Shown here piece by piece: positions 27,628 through 37,449 of a stretch of DNA of 64,000 nucleotides; within the stretch, counting starts at the first letter, position 1, and the number at the start of each line of letters is the position of its first letter. The notes under the pieces were generated by a model. The model searched no databases and had not been told where the DNA came from. It saw only the letters and a list, made by a program, of their open reading frames with translations. This DNA comes from Flavobacteriales bacterium (GTDB taxonomy: Bacteria > Bacteroidota > Bacteroidia > Flavobacteriales_D > Sanyastnellaceae): the NCBI GenBank assembly GCA_018402085.1, contig JAGYJM010000002.1, positions 496,001 to 560,000 on the forward strand. The letters are read 5' to 3'. The translations under genes were made by a program, and so were the position numbers.

Positions 27628-29352
27628 CTAAAAAGCGTAGGTAGCCCCCATCATAGCTGTAAATCGCTGGATATTATAGAGGTTCCATCGTTGGTAGCGA
27701 CTTGCGAGCAGGTTGTTCAGGCGCACCCAACCACTTAGACGCTTGGTGTAACGGTATTCTACACCAAGATTTGCGTCAGCATAGCCACGTAGATCCACGG
27801 TGTAACTTCCGTCTGCCGCAGTTTCTCCATCCCGCATCTGAACCAATGACTTGGCTTTTCGCTGACCCTCTGTGAAAATATCAAGGTTCACTACCAGACG
27901 ATCTTGCAGGTCATAACTCGTGGTAAGTGTTAAACGTGTGGTTGGTTGATACCAGGGATGCTCTTCTACATCCGTGCCATAGAGAAAGTAGTCGCCTCGA
28001 ATGAACATATTGAGTGATTCATTGGCATGAATGCTGACCTCACCCCGAAGGTTGAAGACATTGAGGCCGTCATATAAGGCAATAAAACGATTTCCGGGGC
28101 CCGTGGCAGAGTCATTGACGAAGTACAAAAAGTCTTCGTAGCTCGTTTGTGAAACCTGTGCATTGAAGCTGGTAGTTGATGAAAGTGTACCACGAATACC
28201 ACCGTAAAATTGCAAACGCTGGTTGGTGTTGCGCAATTCGATATCACTCACGATAAACGGATTGTTCTGCGCTACGCTGTGGTAGGTATTCAGCTGCATT
28301 TGTCCTCGCACACCGGCATACGGAATAAAGAGATCATCAAGAATGCTGTACGAAGCTTCTGCGAGTGGGTAAAAGTGAAAAGGTCGGGTGCCACGTGCAT
28401 CGATCCAAATTCCGGCACCTACATTCACAGAAAGGTTACCCACACGGGTTTCTACGGTTGGGGCTACCTGAAGCAGGAAGTTGGAATAATTGTCTTGAAC
28501 ATCCTTTGCATTCGTCAGCAAGTAAGTGAAGTCATTGTAGTTCGCGGTTACATCGAGGTGATACAATTCAGAGCCTACATGTTTGCGAGCATGGGCATCA
28601 ATCTGAACGTTGTTCTCTATACCTTCATTGAGGTCACGAAAATTTCGGAAGGCGACTCCACCAGTGTAGTTCACCTTGCTGGAGTCACGGTAATAGCTGG
28701 TGAGTTCAACCTCTCCGGAGACCGCGTTAAAGCGTTGGCGAATATCATCCGTTGTCGCATCAAAGTAAAGTTGAGGGTCGAAACCGTAATAGTGTACCAC
28801 GTCGCGGTCCCATTCGAACGTACCTTCGAGGCTGTGCTTCTTCAGAAATCGTCGTCCCCACAAACGAATGTTGTTATTCGAAAATTCATCGGGTATGCTG
28901 TCTTCCAGAGCGACTCCGCCCGAACTGCTCAGGTGGTTGTAATGCACGCCCCACGTACCGTTGCGGTTGCGTTCATCAGTGTAGAAAACGTCAAGCAGTG
29001 CAGTATTGTATACGCCATACCCCCCTTTTACATACCCTCTGTAAAGGCGCTGTATGCGCTCTTCTACATTTATTTTTGCGGGTTCAATTAGTGCAGGTTC
29101 GATGTCTACCTGCTGCTTGTTCGGGATCAGTGTGTAACGTATGGAGGGTATTTCAACAACGGAGGTTTTCACTTGTGGCCATGATGAAATTTTCGCCGCA
29201 TTTTTCAGGAAGAGCTCCTGGGTGCCGGTGAAGGTAACGTCCATTTGCAAAGTGTCTTCCTGTGCATACAGTCGCCCTGTCATGATGGCGAATAAAAGAA
29301 CCATACAGGTATGCAAGATCAGACCGGAAAAGTGCGATGTAGTGCGTATCAT
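27628..29352 (-). CDS. Outer-membrane beta-barrel protein
   Basis: 574 aa. The signal peptide ends GRLYAQ. The mature protein is a run of amphipathic strands with aromatic girdles (VKGGYGVYNTALLDVFYTD; YRYTKRLSGWVRLNNLLASRYQRW) and ends in a terminal Phe (ATYAF), the usual BamA recognition signal. It resembles the barrel part of a TonB-dependent receptor without a plug. The ATG overlaps the stop of the upstream TPR gene as ATGA, so the two are translationally coupled; this TPR/barrel pair recurs in Bacteroidota. Function unknown. Confidence 0.82.
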   Translation of the reverse strand: MIRTTSHFSGLILHTCMVLLFAIMTGRLYAQEDTLQMDVTFTGTQELFLKNAAKISSWPQVKTSVVEIPSIRYTLIPNKQQVDIEPALIEPAKINVEERIQRLYRGYVKGGYGVYNTALLDVFYTDERNRNGTWGVHYNHLSSSGGVALEDSIPDEFSNNNIRLWGRRFLKKHSLEGTFEWDRDVVHYYGFDPQLYFDATTDDIRQRFNAVSGEVELTSYYRDSSKVNYTGGVAFRNFRDLNEGIENNVQIDAHARKHVGSELYHLDVTANYNDFTYLLTNAKDVQDNYSNFLLQVAPTVETRVGNLSVNVGAGIWIDARGTRPFHFYPLAEASYSILDDLFIPYAGVRGQMQLNTYHSVAQNNPFIVSDIELRNTNQRLQFYGGIRGTLSSTTSFNAQVSQTSYEDFLYFVNDSATGPGNRFIALYDGLNVFNLRGEVSIHANESLNMFIRGDYFLYGTDVEEHPWYQPTTRLTLTTSYDLQDRLVVNLDIFTEGQRKAKSLVQMRDGETAADGSYTVDLRGYADANLGVEYRYTKRLSGWVRLNNLLASRYQRWNLYNIQRFTAMMGATYAF

Positions 29353-32300
29353 TCTTCTTCCTGGTTCAAGTCAATTTCAATTTCTTCTTTCGCCTCCTCT
29401 TCAGCTTCAGGATTCTCCAACTGCTCAAGACGTTCGAGTTTTGACGCTGCTTCGAGTCGTACCCAGGATTCTTGAACATTGTCTAGAATAGTTTGCAGGG
29501 TCACCCGCGCCTGAAAGAAATCTTCGAGCCCAACGTACACGTCTGAAAGCAGTAAGAACCCTTTATAGCGCCAATCAGTGAATGCGGAGAAGTCTTCTAT
29601 CAATTCGAAAATCTCAGTTTCAGCTGCTTTGAAGGCCTCTTTGAGGTAGGCTATTTCGGCCATGTGATACTTGGCTTCAGCACCATTTTTACCTCCTCGT
29701 TTGACGACTTCTGCAAAATCATAGTAGGCGTCATCGTAATTACCTTCTTCTTTAAGCATGCGCCCTTTCCAAAGCTGCGCCACGGTCTTGATGTCTTCCG
29801 GGGTGTTCGGGTTAGCGACAACTTTTTCAGCGTATTCTTTGGCATACTGAGGCTGCTCAAGGAAATAATAGCAGCGCATTTGACCAATTTGTGCTTCGAG
29901 CAGGTTCTGTTCATTTCCTGCGATCGTCTCAAGTTCAATGTAGTGATTGAGCGCCTGCTGGTAGTTTTGACGATTGTAATTGATGGTGGCAGCAGCGATA
30001 AGCGATTGCTCAGTGAAATCGCTGGCCGGTTGACTGATCACGTAATTGAACGCATTCAATGCTGCCTCGGTATTTTCGTTCTCAAAATAGCAGTTTGCCA
30101 GGTAAAAGTTAGCGGGAGTGGCAAAAAGACCGGGTTGATATTTGCGGAGGTACTCTTCAAGTTTAGGAATGGCCTTACCGCATTCACCTGTGATCGCAAA
30201 GTCTGCTGCGGCGGCATAGACCCGCTCTTCAATGTCAGAGTCGCTTAATCCGAGGTTCTCAGGGAGCTGATCCATCATACCTTCCTCCAGCAGAACTTCT
30301 TCTACGAGATTAAAGGCGTCAACAGTAACCTTGTCGTTCGGATATTCAGTTTTAATGCGATTCCACAGCTCAATAACTTCCTTGTTGTTTCCTTTTTTCA
30401 AGTAAACAAGACAAAGGTCGAGAAGGCTGTATTTGATATACGGACTATTAGGGTGCTCGTTCAGTACATTTTCAAACCAGACAAGGGCATTGTCGGGTTG
30501 ATCCATCTGGAGATAGGTCTTTCCAAGCTCATATTTCGCTTCTACAGTGTAGCGTGAGTCTAGCTGCGTATCGATCAGGGTGTTGAGTACCTCAATTTCA
30601 CGCTGAGGATCCCCTTTCAACCCGTAACAGATTGCTTTCTGAAACATAGCATAGTCTGCCATTTGCTGCCCGAGTTGAATAGCTTCATCATAGTAGCCGA
30701 TCGCCCTGTCGTATTCTTTATTCACGTAATAACAGTCTCCAATGCGCAGGTAGGCGTCAGTCTTTTTCTTGAGATCGTCACCTTGAAAGCTGTCAACGTA
30801 CTTGCGAAATGCAGTTGCTGCGCTTATGTATTTTTTCTGATTGAACAGTGCATAGCCAGCACCGTAGTGGGCGTCATTATAGAATGCACTCTGGTAGCCG
30901 CCCGGCTGCTTTAAAAAGCTGTTGTAGAGCGCGGCGGCCTTTGAGTAGTCTTTTTTACGATAGGCGAGTTCTGCTTTCCAGTAAGAAGCTTCGGCAGATA
31001 TTGCCGGGTTTACCGGGTAGGTATCTACCTTATTGAAGAACGATTCACTTCGCTCGTATTCTCCGGCTTGAAATAATTCTACAGCGCGATTGTATGCGAC
31101 AATCTGATAAGCTTCTTTTGTGCGGGTGTCTTTGTTCTGGATTTTATCTAAAGAAACCAGTGCTTTTTCATAAGACCGTGTCTTCATGTACACGTTCAGG
31201 AGAAACTCGTATGCTTCATCCCGTCGTGGAGAATCCGGATAGTCTTCGAGGTACTGTTCAAATGCGGTGATGGCTTCATTAAATGGATTGTAAGACAATT
31301 CGAAAGCAAGCTTCGCATAATTAAAGAGGGCATCTTCTTTGATTTCGCGATTGTAATCAGCCTCTGAAGCTTCTCGAAAAGCACTACGCGCATAGGCTTT
31401 CTGGTCGAGCTTCAGGTAACAATCAGCCATGTGGTAAGTGGCACTCTGCGCGAGCTCGTCATCTTCTTTCGACGCTTCATTGAGGTAATCAAGTGCTTTG
31501 GTGTATTCACCGGTCTGGTAGTAGCAATATCCAAGTTGAAAGAAGTCTTTCCGCGAGCGTTCTTTTTTCAGGGTCTCATCGTGGAAACGCTCGAGATAGG
31601 GGATGGCTTCGTCATAGTGATTTCTCCGGTAATGCGCATCTCCTATGAGTCTCGAGATTTCAGGCAGACGCTTGACCTGCTGTTCATCGGTTGAATCAAT
31701 GAAGGCTGTGGCGTATTCAAGTACTTCGTCGTACCGCTCCTGGAAATAAAGAATCTGGGTAATGTAGTAGGGTACAACCGGCTTGAAGCTTTCATTCTGG
31801 TCAAGTTGACGAAAGCCTTTTAGTGCTGTTTCGTAATCACCATCGCGGTATGCGATATGGCTGTAGTAGTAAAGTGAAGGAATCGCGAATTCGCCTTCTC
31901 CATCTTTCAAATCATAAAAGCCCGTTCGTGCGTCTTCGAAATTCTCCTTCTCAAAATTTGAGTGCGCCAGCTTGAAGGTATACGCTTCTTTTTGATTCGC
32001 TTGAAGGTAACTTACATCTGTCTTGGAGAACCATTCGAGCGCTTTGCGGTAGTTGCGGCGTTGGTAATTATAGGTGGCAAGTTCGAAGTAGACTTGACGA
32101 ACCCAGGGGCTTTCAGGGTGTTCATCAACGAAGGTCTCGAGGCGGTACTCAGCGTCTTTATGAAAAAGGTACATGGCACATAGACCCGCGAGGTACTCAG
32201 CTGTGACCGCACGCTCAGAATTCGGGCGGTCTGTTTCAGATATGTAATGCTCGAATTTCTCCTGTGCGGCGGCATACTTCTCTTTGTCGTAGAGTTCAAG

Positions 32301-32429
32301 CCCCTGTCGGTAGAAGCGGTCATCAGCCGTGAATGTGGCTGTTTGCTGAGCAGTAACGGATCCAATAAGGAGAACGAACAGCAAGGACGCTGTAAATGAA
32401 AAGCCGGACAATAAAAAGGATGCCTTCAT
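29349..32429 (-). CDS. Large exported TPR protein
   Basis: 1026 aa from the ATG at 32429, which gives a signal peptide ending VTAQ. The whole mature chain is TPR-like helical hairpins (for example EKYAAAQEKFEHYI, GDYETALKGFRQLDQ, KEYDRAIGYYDEAIQ), about 25 repeats in all, with an acidic C-terminus (EEEAKEEIEIDLNQEEE). Scaffold proteins of this design serve periplasmic or outer-membrane machines. It is coupled to the barrel gene by an ATGA overlap. A PorW-like or receptor-partner role is possible but not shown. Confidence 0.82.
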   Translation of the reverse strand: MKASFLLSGFSFTASLLFVLLIGSVTAQQTATFTADDRFYRQGLELYDKEKYAAAQEKFEHYISETDRPNSERAVTAEYLAGLCAMYLFHKDAEYRLETFVDEHPESPWVRQVYFELATYNYQRRNYRKALEWFSKTDVSYLQANQKEAYTFKLAHSNFEKENFEDARTGFYDLKDGEGEFAIPSLYYYSHIAYRDGDYETALKGFRQLDQNESFKPVVPYYITQILYFQERYDEVLEYATAFIDSTDEQQVKRLPEISRLIGDAHYRRNHYDEAIPYLERFHDETLKKERSRKDFFQLGYCYYQTGEYTKALDYLNEASKEDDELAQSATYHMADCYLKLDQKAYARSAFREASEADYNREIKEDALFNYAKLAFELSYNPFNEAITAFEQYLEDYPDSPRRDEAYEFLLNVYMKTRSYEKALVSLDKIQNKDTRTKEAYQIVAYNRAVELFQAGEYERSESFFNKVDTYPVNPAISAEASYWKAELAYRKKDYSKAAALYNSFLKQPGGYQSAFYNDAHYGAGYALFNQKKYISAATAFRKYVDSFQGDDLKKKTDAYLRIGDCYYVNKEYDRAIGYYDEAIQLGQQMADYAMFQKAICYGLKGDPQREIEVLNTLIDTQLDSRYTVEAKYELGKTYLQMDQPDNALVWFENVLNEHPNSPYIKYSLLDLCLVYLKKGNNKEVIELWNRIKTEYPNDKVTVDAFNLVEEVLLEEGMMDQLPENLGLSDSDIEERVYAAAADFAITGECGKAIPKLEEYLRKYQPGLFATPANFYLANCYFENENTEAALNAFNYVISQPASDFTEQSLIAAATINYNRQNYQQALNHYIELETIAGNEQNLLEAQIGQMRCYYFLEQPQYAKEYAEKVVANPNTPEDIKTVAQLWKGRMLKEEGNYDDAYYDFAEVVKRGGKNGAEAKYHMAEIAYLKEAFKAAETEIFELIEDFSAFTDWRYKGFLLLSDVYVGLEDFFQARVTLQTILDNVQESWVRLEAASKLERLEQLENPEAEEEAKEEIEIDLNQEEE

Positions 32430-32560
32430 AGGTGTGTGATCAGCAATATCTGTTCCAAAACGCAGCAAAGCGGGTTTTCCCATTCTCCGCTAAATTAGTT
32501 TTGTTGTCTGGGTCCGGTACTACCAGAACGGCTTAGTTATTAACGGTATTATGTGCGTGC

Positions 32561-32596
32561 AAACAAAGAAAGGCGCGTCTTCATGACGCACCTTTC
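32561..32596 (-). terminator. Terminator of the LamG/SprB-like gene
   Basis: 12-bp stem (GAAAGGTGCGTC/GACGCGCCTTTC, one mismatch), 5-nt loop, followed on the minus strand by TTTGTTTG; 26 nt past the stop. Confidence 0.75.
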
Positions 32597-32621
32597 TGAA
32601 AGTAGAGTAGTTGAATTTCAA

Positions 32622-34553
32622 TTATTCACAAACTGACCCGAATGTGCCGAGAAAGAAGAGAAGGTCTGATGAATTGATGAGGTTATCCCCATTTGAATCG
32701 CCGAAGCAGTCAAAGGTGCAACTGCCGTCTTCGCGCGTTGCAGACGGGTCGAAATTGCTGGCGTTGTCGTAGGTACAACCGCAAGTTTCCTCCGATTCCG
32801 CCACAGTGACCGAAAGGTTGAGTGTACAGCCTTCTTCATCCGTAATCTCTACAGGGTAAACACCCGCGGCTACCGCGTTCGGATCAATACCTGACCAGTC
32901 AAAACTCAGTGTGCCGCTTCCACCTGAGGCTGAAAGTAAAATTCGACCGTCATTTCCTGAGGTACATTGAGGAGAAATGGCCTCAGAAAAGGCTCTGAGT
33001 TCAGATGGGCCGTTGACAACTACCAATTCTTCAGCATGGCAGCCGTCAGTACTTGATACTCGAATCAGGTAGGTGCCCGGTGAAACTGTGCTCAGGAAGT
33101 CTGCCTGAGGACTCGTTGATATAGAAGCGCCCGTTGCGGTCAGTTCAATACTGCCTGTTGCGCCGAAGCACGATGGCTCGGTGACATCAAACTCAAACTG
33201 GAATGGAAGCACGGTGACGCTGATACTGTCTGTGCATTGGGCACCCTGAGAGCTGAACACCGCAGTAAAGACAGAGTCGGCTGCCGGACTTACCCACTGG
33301 CCCGCTTCGGTTGATCCGTTATTCCATAATACGTCGCTATTTCCAGAGTTGCTAAGAAGGATACTATCTCCTTCACAAAGGTTCAGGGTTGAGTATGCAA
33401 TGGTATCATTCAAGGTTTGCACATTAATGCTGTCGCGGTTGGTGCATCCGAGGTCATCAGCAACGTCTACCCAGAATACTCCGGGAGTAGTAACTTCAAT
33501 GGATGAGCTTGTCTCGCCGGTGCTCCATTCGAATGAGGTGAAGGTTGTTCCAGGAGAGAGGCTGGTGCCTGCCCCACCGCAGAGGGTGAGTGAATCAGTG
33601 CCCAGCTCAGGATTGGGTGAGCTGGTGATGATGTGAACGGTATCTGCGCAAGTCGCAAGAGGCGTGTCAAAACTGACAGAAACGGTACTGTCTTGGTCAG
33701 CGAGAATACTAACCGCATCGGCAGCGCTTCCGGTTGACCATTGAATATTGGAGTACGATTGATCACAGGTTTGGTAATGGGATGCATCTGGGGGGGTAAA
33801 GCTGTTTCCACCGGGATACCTGCATACACCATTGGTGATCCGAACCCCATCTATCAGACCGTCAAAGGCTGAGTTTCCTGCGGGCAAAAAGACGCGACTG
33901 GGAATGTTAAGATTGACATTGTTGGGCACCGACAGCACCTGATTGCCATTGCGGTAAAAACGCCAGGTATTGCCGTCACGCGCAAGAGCAAGATGCTCCC
34001 ACGCGCCTTGCGTAAATTCCCCAGCATCGAAAAGGTCGTCTTTCCATTGAAAGCCAATTTTATTACCAAAAGAACCTAATCCCGAACGGTAAAGGGTAAT
34101 CATGACGTAATTGTCATTCGGGAAATCATTGCCATTTCCGAAGCGAATAAGATGACGGTGCTGGTTTATGGCTCCCTGATCAACCTTGTACCACAGTTCC
34201 ATGGTGAAGTCGCCGCTTACAGCCATTTCACTCTGAATGTTTGTAGAAACATCTTCATTCGCATTGAACTCAAGCGACTCGTCTCCGATAAGGCCATCGG
34301 GATTCAGTGTGGGAGTTCCGTTACTGTTCAGTGACCACTGATAGCAGCTTTCATCAGCAATTTGGCCACTGGCGCCGGTTGTTTGAAAAACGACATCATC
34401 GAAATGAGGGTCATTGTTCACTGCAGGTACAATCAGTTCAACGTTTTCATTGACGCAAACATTGATGGTCTCAGGCAATACATCCGGGCATTCTTGCCCG
34501 AAAGAAATTGCAGAAGCACCTACGGCAAGGGCACAAAGCATTAGAGGTTTCAT
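32622..34553 (-). CDS. Secreted LamG/SprB-like surface protein
   Basis: 643 aa. Signal peptide about 1-19. A LamG/concanavalin-like domain covers roughly 85-230 (FTMELWYKVDQGAIN; WEHLALARDGNTWRFYRNG), then Ig-like repeats with FEWSTGETSSSIEV, then SprB-type repeats (PSCFGATGSIELTATGA; QCTSGNDGRILLSASGGSG). The end has a GCTYDNASNFDPSA motif, common in Flavobacteriales surface proteins, and a dockerin-like Ca-binding loop (DSNGDNLINSSDLLFFLG). No typical type IX C-terminal sorting domain is visible. It is predicted to be cell-surface or secreted; a -7 box is at 34574-34581. Confidence 0.82.
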   Translation of the reverse strand: MKPLMLCALAVGASAISFGQECPDVLPETINVCVNENVELIVPAVNNDPHFDDVVFQTTGASGQIADESCYQWSLNSNGTPTLNPDGLIGDESLEFNANEDVSTNIQSEMAVSGDFTMELWYKVDQGAINQHRHLIRFGNGNDFPNDNYVMITLYRSGLGSFGNKIGFQWKDDLFDAGEFTQGAWEHLALARDGNTWRFYRNGNQVLSVPNNVNLNIPSRVFLPAGNSAFDGLIDGVRITNGVCRYPGGNSFTPPDASHYQTCDQSYSNIQWSTGSAADAVSILADQDSTVSVSFDTPLATCADTVHIITSSPNPELGTDSLTLCGGAGTSLSPGTTFTSFEWSTGETSSSIEVTTPGVFWVDVADDLGCTNRDSINVQTLNDTIAYSTLNLCEGDSILLSNSGNSDVLWNNGSTEAGQWVSPAADSVFTAVFSSQGAQCTDSISVTVLPFQFEFDVTEPSCFGATGSIELTATGASISTSPQADFLSTVSPGTYLIRVSSTDGCHAEELVVVNGPSELRAFSEAISPQCTSGNDGRILLSASGGSGTLSFDWSGIDPNAVAAGVYPVEITDEEGCTLNLSVTVAESEETCGCTYDNASNFDPSATREDGSCTFDCFGDSNGDNLINSSDLLFFLGTFGSVCE

Positions 34554-34573
34554 GATAAGTCATTTAGGTTCAA

Positions 34574-34581
34574 CAAAGGTA
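34574..34581 (-). promoter_or_regulatory. -7 box TACCTTTG of the LamG/SprB-like gene
   Basis: Exact TAnnTTTG match 20 nt upstream of the ATG at 34553. Confidence 0.55.
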
Positions 34582-34625
34582 ACTCCTGAATCGACCGGAT
34601 TCTTTGAGTTGACTTTAAGCCAACA

Positions 34626-34655
34626 TTAAAAAGCCACCCCTGAAGGAGTGGCTTT
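34626..34655 (-). terminator. Terminator of the DUF4920 gene
   Basis: Stem AAAGCCAC(TCC)/(GGG)GTGGCTTT with a TTCA loop, followed by TTTAATG on the minus strand; the T-run includes the stem end. 25 nt past the DUF4920 stop. Confidence 0.8.
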
Positions 34656-34679
34656 GAAATTTCTTTTCATAAAAATCAG

Positions 34680-35357
<678 letters not shown>

Positions 35358-35366
35358 TATTTGCGA

Positions 35367-35374
35367 CAAAGATA
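35367..35374 (-). promoter_or_regulatory. -7 box TATCTTTG of the DUF4920 gene
   Basis: Exact TAnnTTTG match ending 9 nt before the ATG at 35357, implying a leader of only a few nucleotides. Confidence 0.6.
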
Positions 35375-35395
35375 AGATACTGCTCAGATTAACTC

Positions 35396-37423
35396 TTACA
35401 TTTTAAGTATTCGAAATTCCGTGCGCCTGTTCTGAGCACGACCTTCTTCAGTATCGTTTTCTGCGATAGGCTTTGTTTCACCATAACCTTTTGCTTTGAT
35501 CCTTGAACCATCAATGCCGGCGTTCTCGAGATATCCTTTGACTTCAAAGGCGCGATCCATTGATAGTGCAAGGTTGTTTGCATCACTGCCCTGATCATCG
35601 GTATGTCCGCCGATTTCTACCACAAGACCCGGGTTTTCATTGAGGTAGATTGCGAATTCATCAAGAATCAGCTTTGATTCCCTATTGATGTCAGCTGAAC
35701 TGGTAGCATACCGGATATCAGGAATAATGAAGCCTTTTGAGGGTTTGATGACCGCGGTTTCAACCGTCATCTTAATCACACTCGGTGGTGTTTTCTCCAT
35801 GCGGTCAACGACCATTCGTGAATTAAAGGCCTGAGCAGCACCTTTCACATTCATCACGACGTCATTTCCCCCTTCTACATTCACCACTGCTGCGTAGTTA
35901 CCGTCTTCTTCGTCAACTTCTACCGTTTGTACTTCTTTTGACTGTACATATTTCAACTCGATGCTGGCCTCTTTGGGTACCTTGCCGCCTTCATCTTTAA
36001 GCGTGCCTTTAAGGATCACAACTCTTTCAGGGCGTGCGTCTTCTGGCAATTCAAAGCTGTAGATGTCCAGGCCTCTCGCGCCTTTCAAGCGATTTGATGC
36101 GAAATAAGCCTCTTGTCCGTCGGCACTGACAATCATACCGTGTTCGTCGCCGTCGCTGTTGATGGGTGCACCGATGTTTCGCGGTTGCTCCCAGGTGCCA
36201 TCTGCTTTCTGACAGGTGTACCAGATATCGTATCCTCCGCCCCCGGGTTTGCGGTCACTGGCAAAGTAGAGTGTCTTACTGTCAGAATGCATGAAAGGTG
36301 CCTTGTCATTGAAGGGTGTATTGATTTCACCCGTTAAGGGTTGTGCATTTGACCATGTACCGTCAGTGTTGCGTGTGCTGAAGTAGATGTCAGTAGATGG
36401 GTTTCCGTTGAGGTCAGGGGTTGAATTTTCTCGAACGGTTGCGAAAAAGAGGGTTTTGCCATCACCACTCAGCGAAGGCTGGCTTTCCCAGCCCATTTCG
36501 GTATTGATTGCATCACCGAGGTTTTCCAGTGTGCTCCAGCGGTATTCTGATTTCCCCGTTTGAGGGTTGGTGCCCCTGGAATAGCGCGCCACGTAGAGGT
36601 CAATGTTCTGAGGGTTTCCGGCTACCGGATTTTTCTTGGCAATGAAGAGCTCACGATTGTCTACAGAAATGGTTGCCCCACCATAATTGTCACCCTTGTT
36701 GAACGGTTCGGGCAGGGCCATCCCATTGTCGAAGGTTTCGTTAATGTCTGCGCGTGAGCTGACGGTAAATTCTTCAACCTGTCGGCCTACGAGGTCACCT
36801 TTGGCTTTTTTCGTCATTCGCCTCGTGAAGAACATCAATTCGCCATCGGGCGAAAGAGCCGGAAGGTAGTCGTCTGCATCTGACGAAACGCCGTCTACGA
36901 GCGTCGCGTCAAGCGCACCTTCATGCCGGTAATAGTCTCGATAGAACGAGACGTAGGGCATGGCTTCCTGCACCTCTTCGTATTTTTTGTCGTAGTCACG
37001 ATCAAGTTTATCCGGGTTGTCGTCAGGGAAATGAATGAAGCGCTCGAAGGCCTCGAGCGCTTGTTCATAGCGTTGTTCGGCGTAGGCGATGGCTCCCAGA
37101 AAGTACCACATTCTGCTGTGGTATTCCGGACAGGCTTCTGCGACGGTACGAAGGTAAGATTCTGCTTGTCCGAAGCCCCTTTGGTCACGCTTCGCACGCT
37201 TAAATGACGATTCGCCCAGTTCGAGCAGCGCCGGATAACAGGCTTCGTCTTCTTCGATGGCTTCTAACAAGAATTCGTAGCGCTTATCGCTGTCATATTT
37301 CTTTTTATCAGCGGCTTTTTCGAGGAGTTTAGCCACTTTTCCTTCTGCTTCGTAATCACATTCCTGGGCTGCCAGGGGCTGCCACATCAGTGCGGTTATT
37401 ACGATGATCCAAATACTTCTCAT
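35396..37423 (-). CDS. OmpA-family protein with TPR and PD40 repeats (PorE-like layout)
   Basis: 675 aa. Signal peptide ending PLAAQ; TPR-like helices at about 25-140; WD40-like PD40 beta-propeller repeats at about 155-430 (DADDYLPALSPDGELMFFTRR; DSKTLYFASDRKPGGGGYDI); a carboxypeptidase-regulatory-like beta domain at about 440-530; and a C-terminal OmpA peptidoglycan-binding domain (IGGHTDDQGSDANNLALSMDRA; KGYGETKPIAENDTEEGRAQNRR). This order matches PorE of the type IX secretion system, but many Bacteroidota carry several such proteins, so the name is not assigned. It follows the AsmA gene by 26 nt and is likely co-transcribed. Confidence 0.85.
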   Translation of the reverse strand: MRSIWIIVITALMWQPLAAQECDYEAEGKVAKLLEKAADKKKYDSDKRYEFLLEAIEEDEACYPALLELGESSFKRAKRDQRGFGQAESYLRTVAEACPEYHSRMWYFLGAIAYAEQRYEQALEAFERFIHFPDDNPDKLDRDYDKKYEEVQEAMPYVSFYRDYYRHEGALDATLVDGVSSDADDYLPALSPDGELMFFTRRMTKKAKGDLVGRQVEEFTVSSRADINETFDNGMALPEPFNKGDNYGGATISVDNRELFIAKKNPVAGNPQNIDLYVARYSRGTNPQTGKSEYRWSTLENLGDAINTEMGWESQPSLSGDGKTLFFATVRENSTPDLNGNPSTDIYFSTRNTDGTWSNAQPLTGEINTPFNDKAPFMHSDSKTLYFASDRKPGGGGYDIWYTCQKADGTWEQPRNIGAPINSDGDEHGMIVSADGQEAYFASNRLKGARGLDIYSFELPEDARPERVVILKGTLKDEGGKVPKEASIELKYVQSKEVQTVEVDEEDGNYAAVVNVEGGNDVVMNVKGAAQAFNSRMVVDRMEKTPPSVIKMTVETAVIKPSKGFIIPDIRYATSSADINRESKLILDEFAIYLNENPGLVVEIGGHTDDQGSDANNLALSMDRAFEVKGYLENAGIDGSRIKAKGYGETKPIAENDTEEGRAQNRRTEFRILKM

Positions 37424-37449
37424 TTTCGGTATCTAATCGCTGCCTTAGG

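Noticed and set aside
28210-29091. 293-codon plus-strand frame
   Set aside because: It is antisense to the outer-membrane barrel gene and has no recognisable domain.
35396-37423. Naming the OmpA-like gene porE
   Set aside because: Domain order fits, but several paralogues with this order are usual and no other core type IX gene is adjacent.
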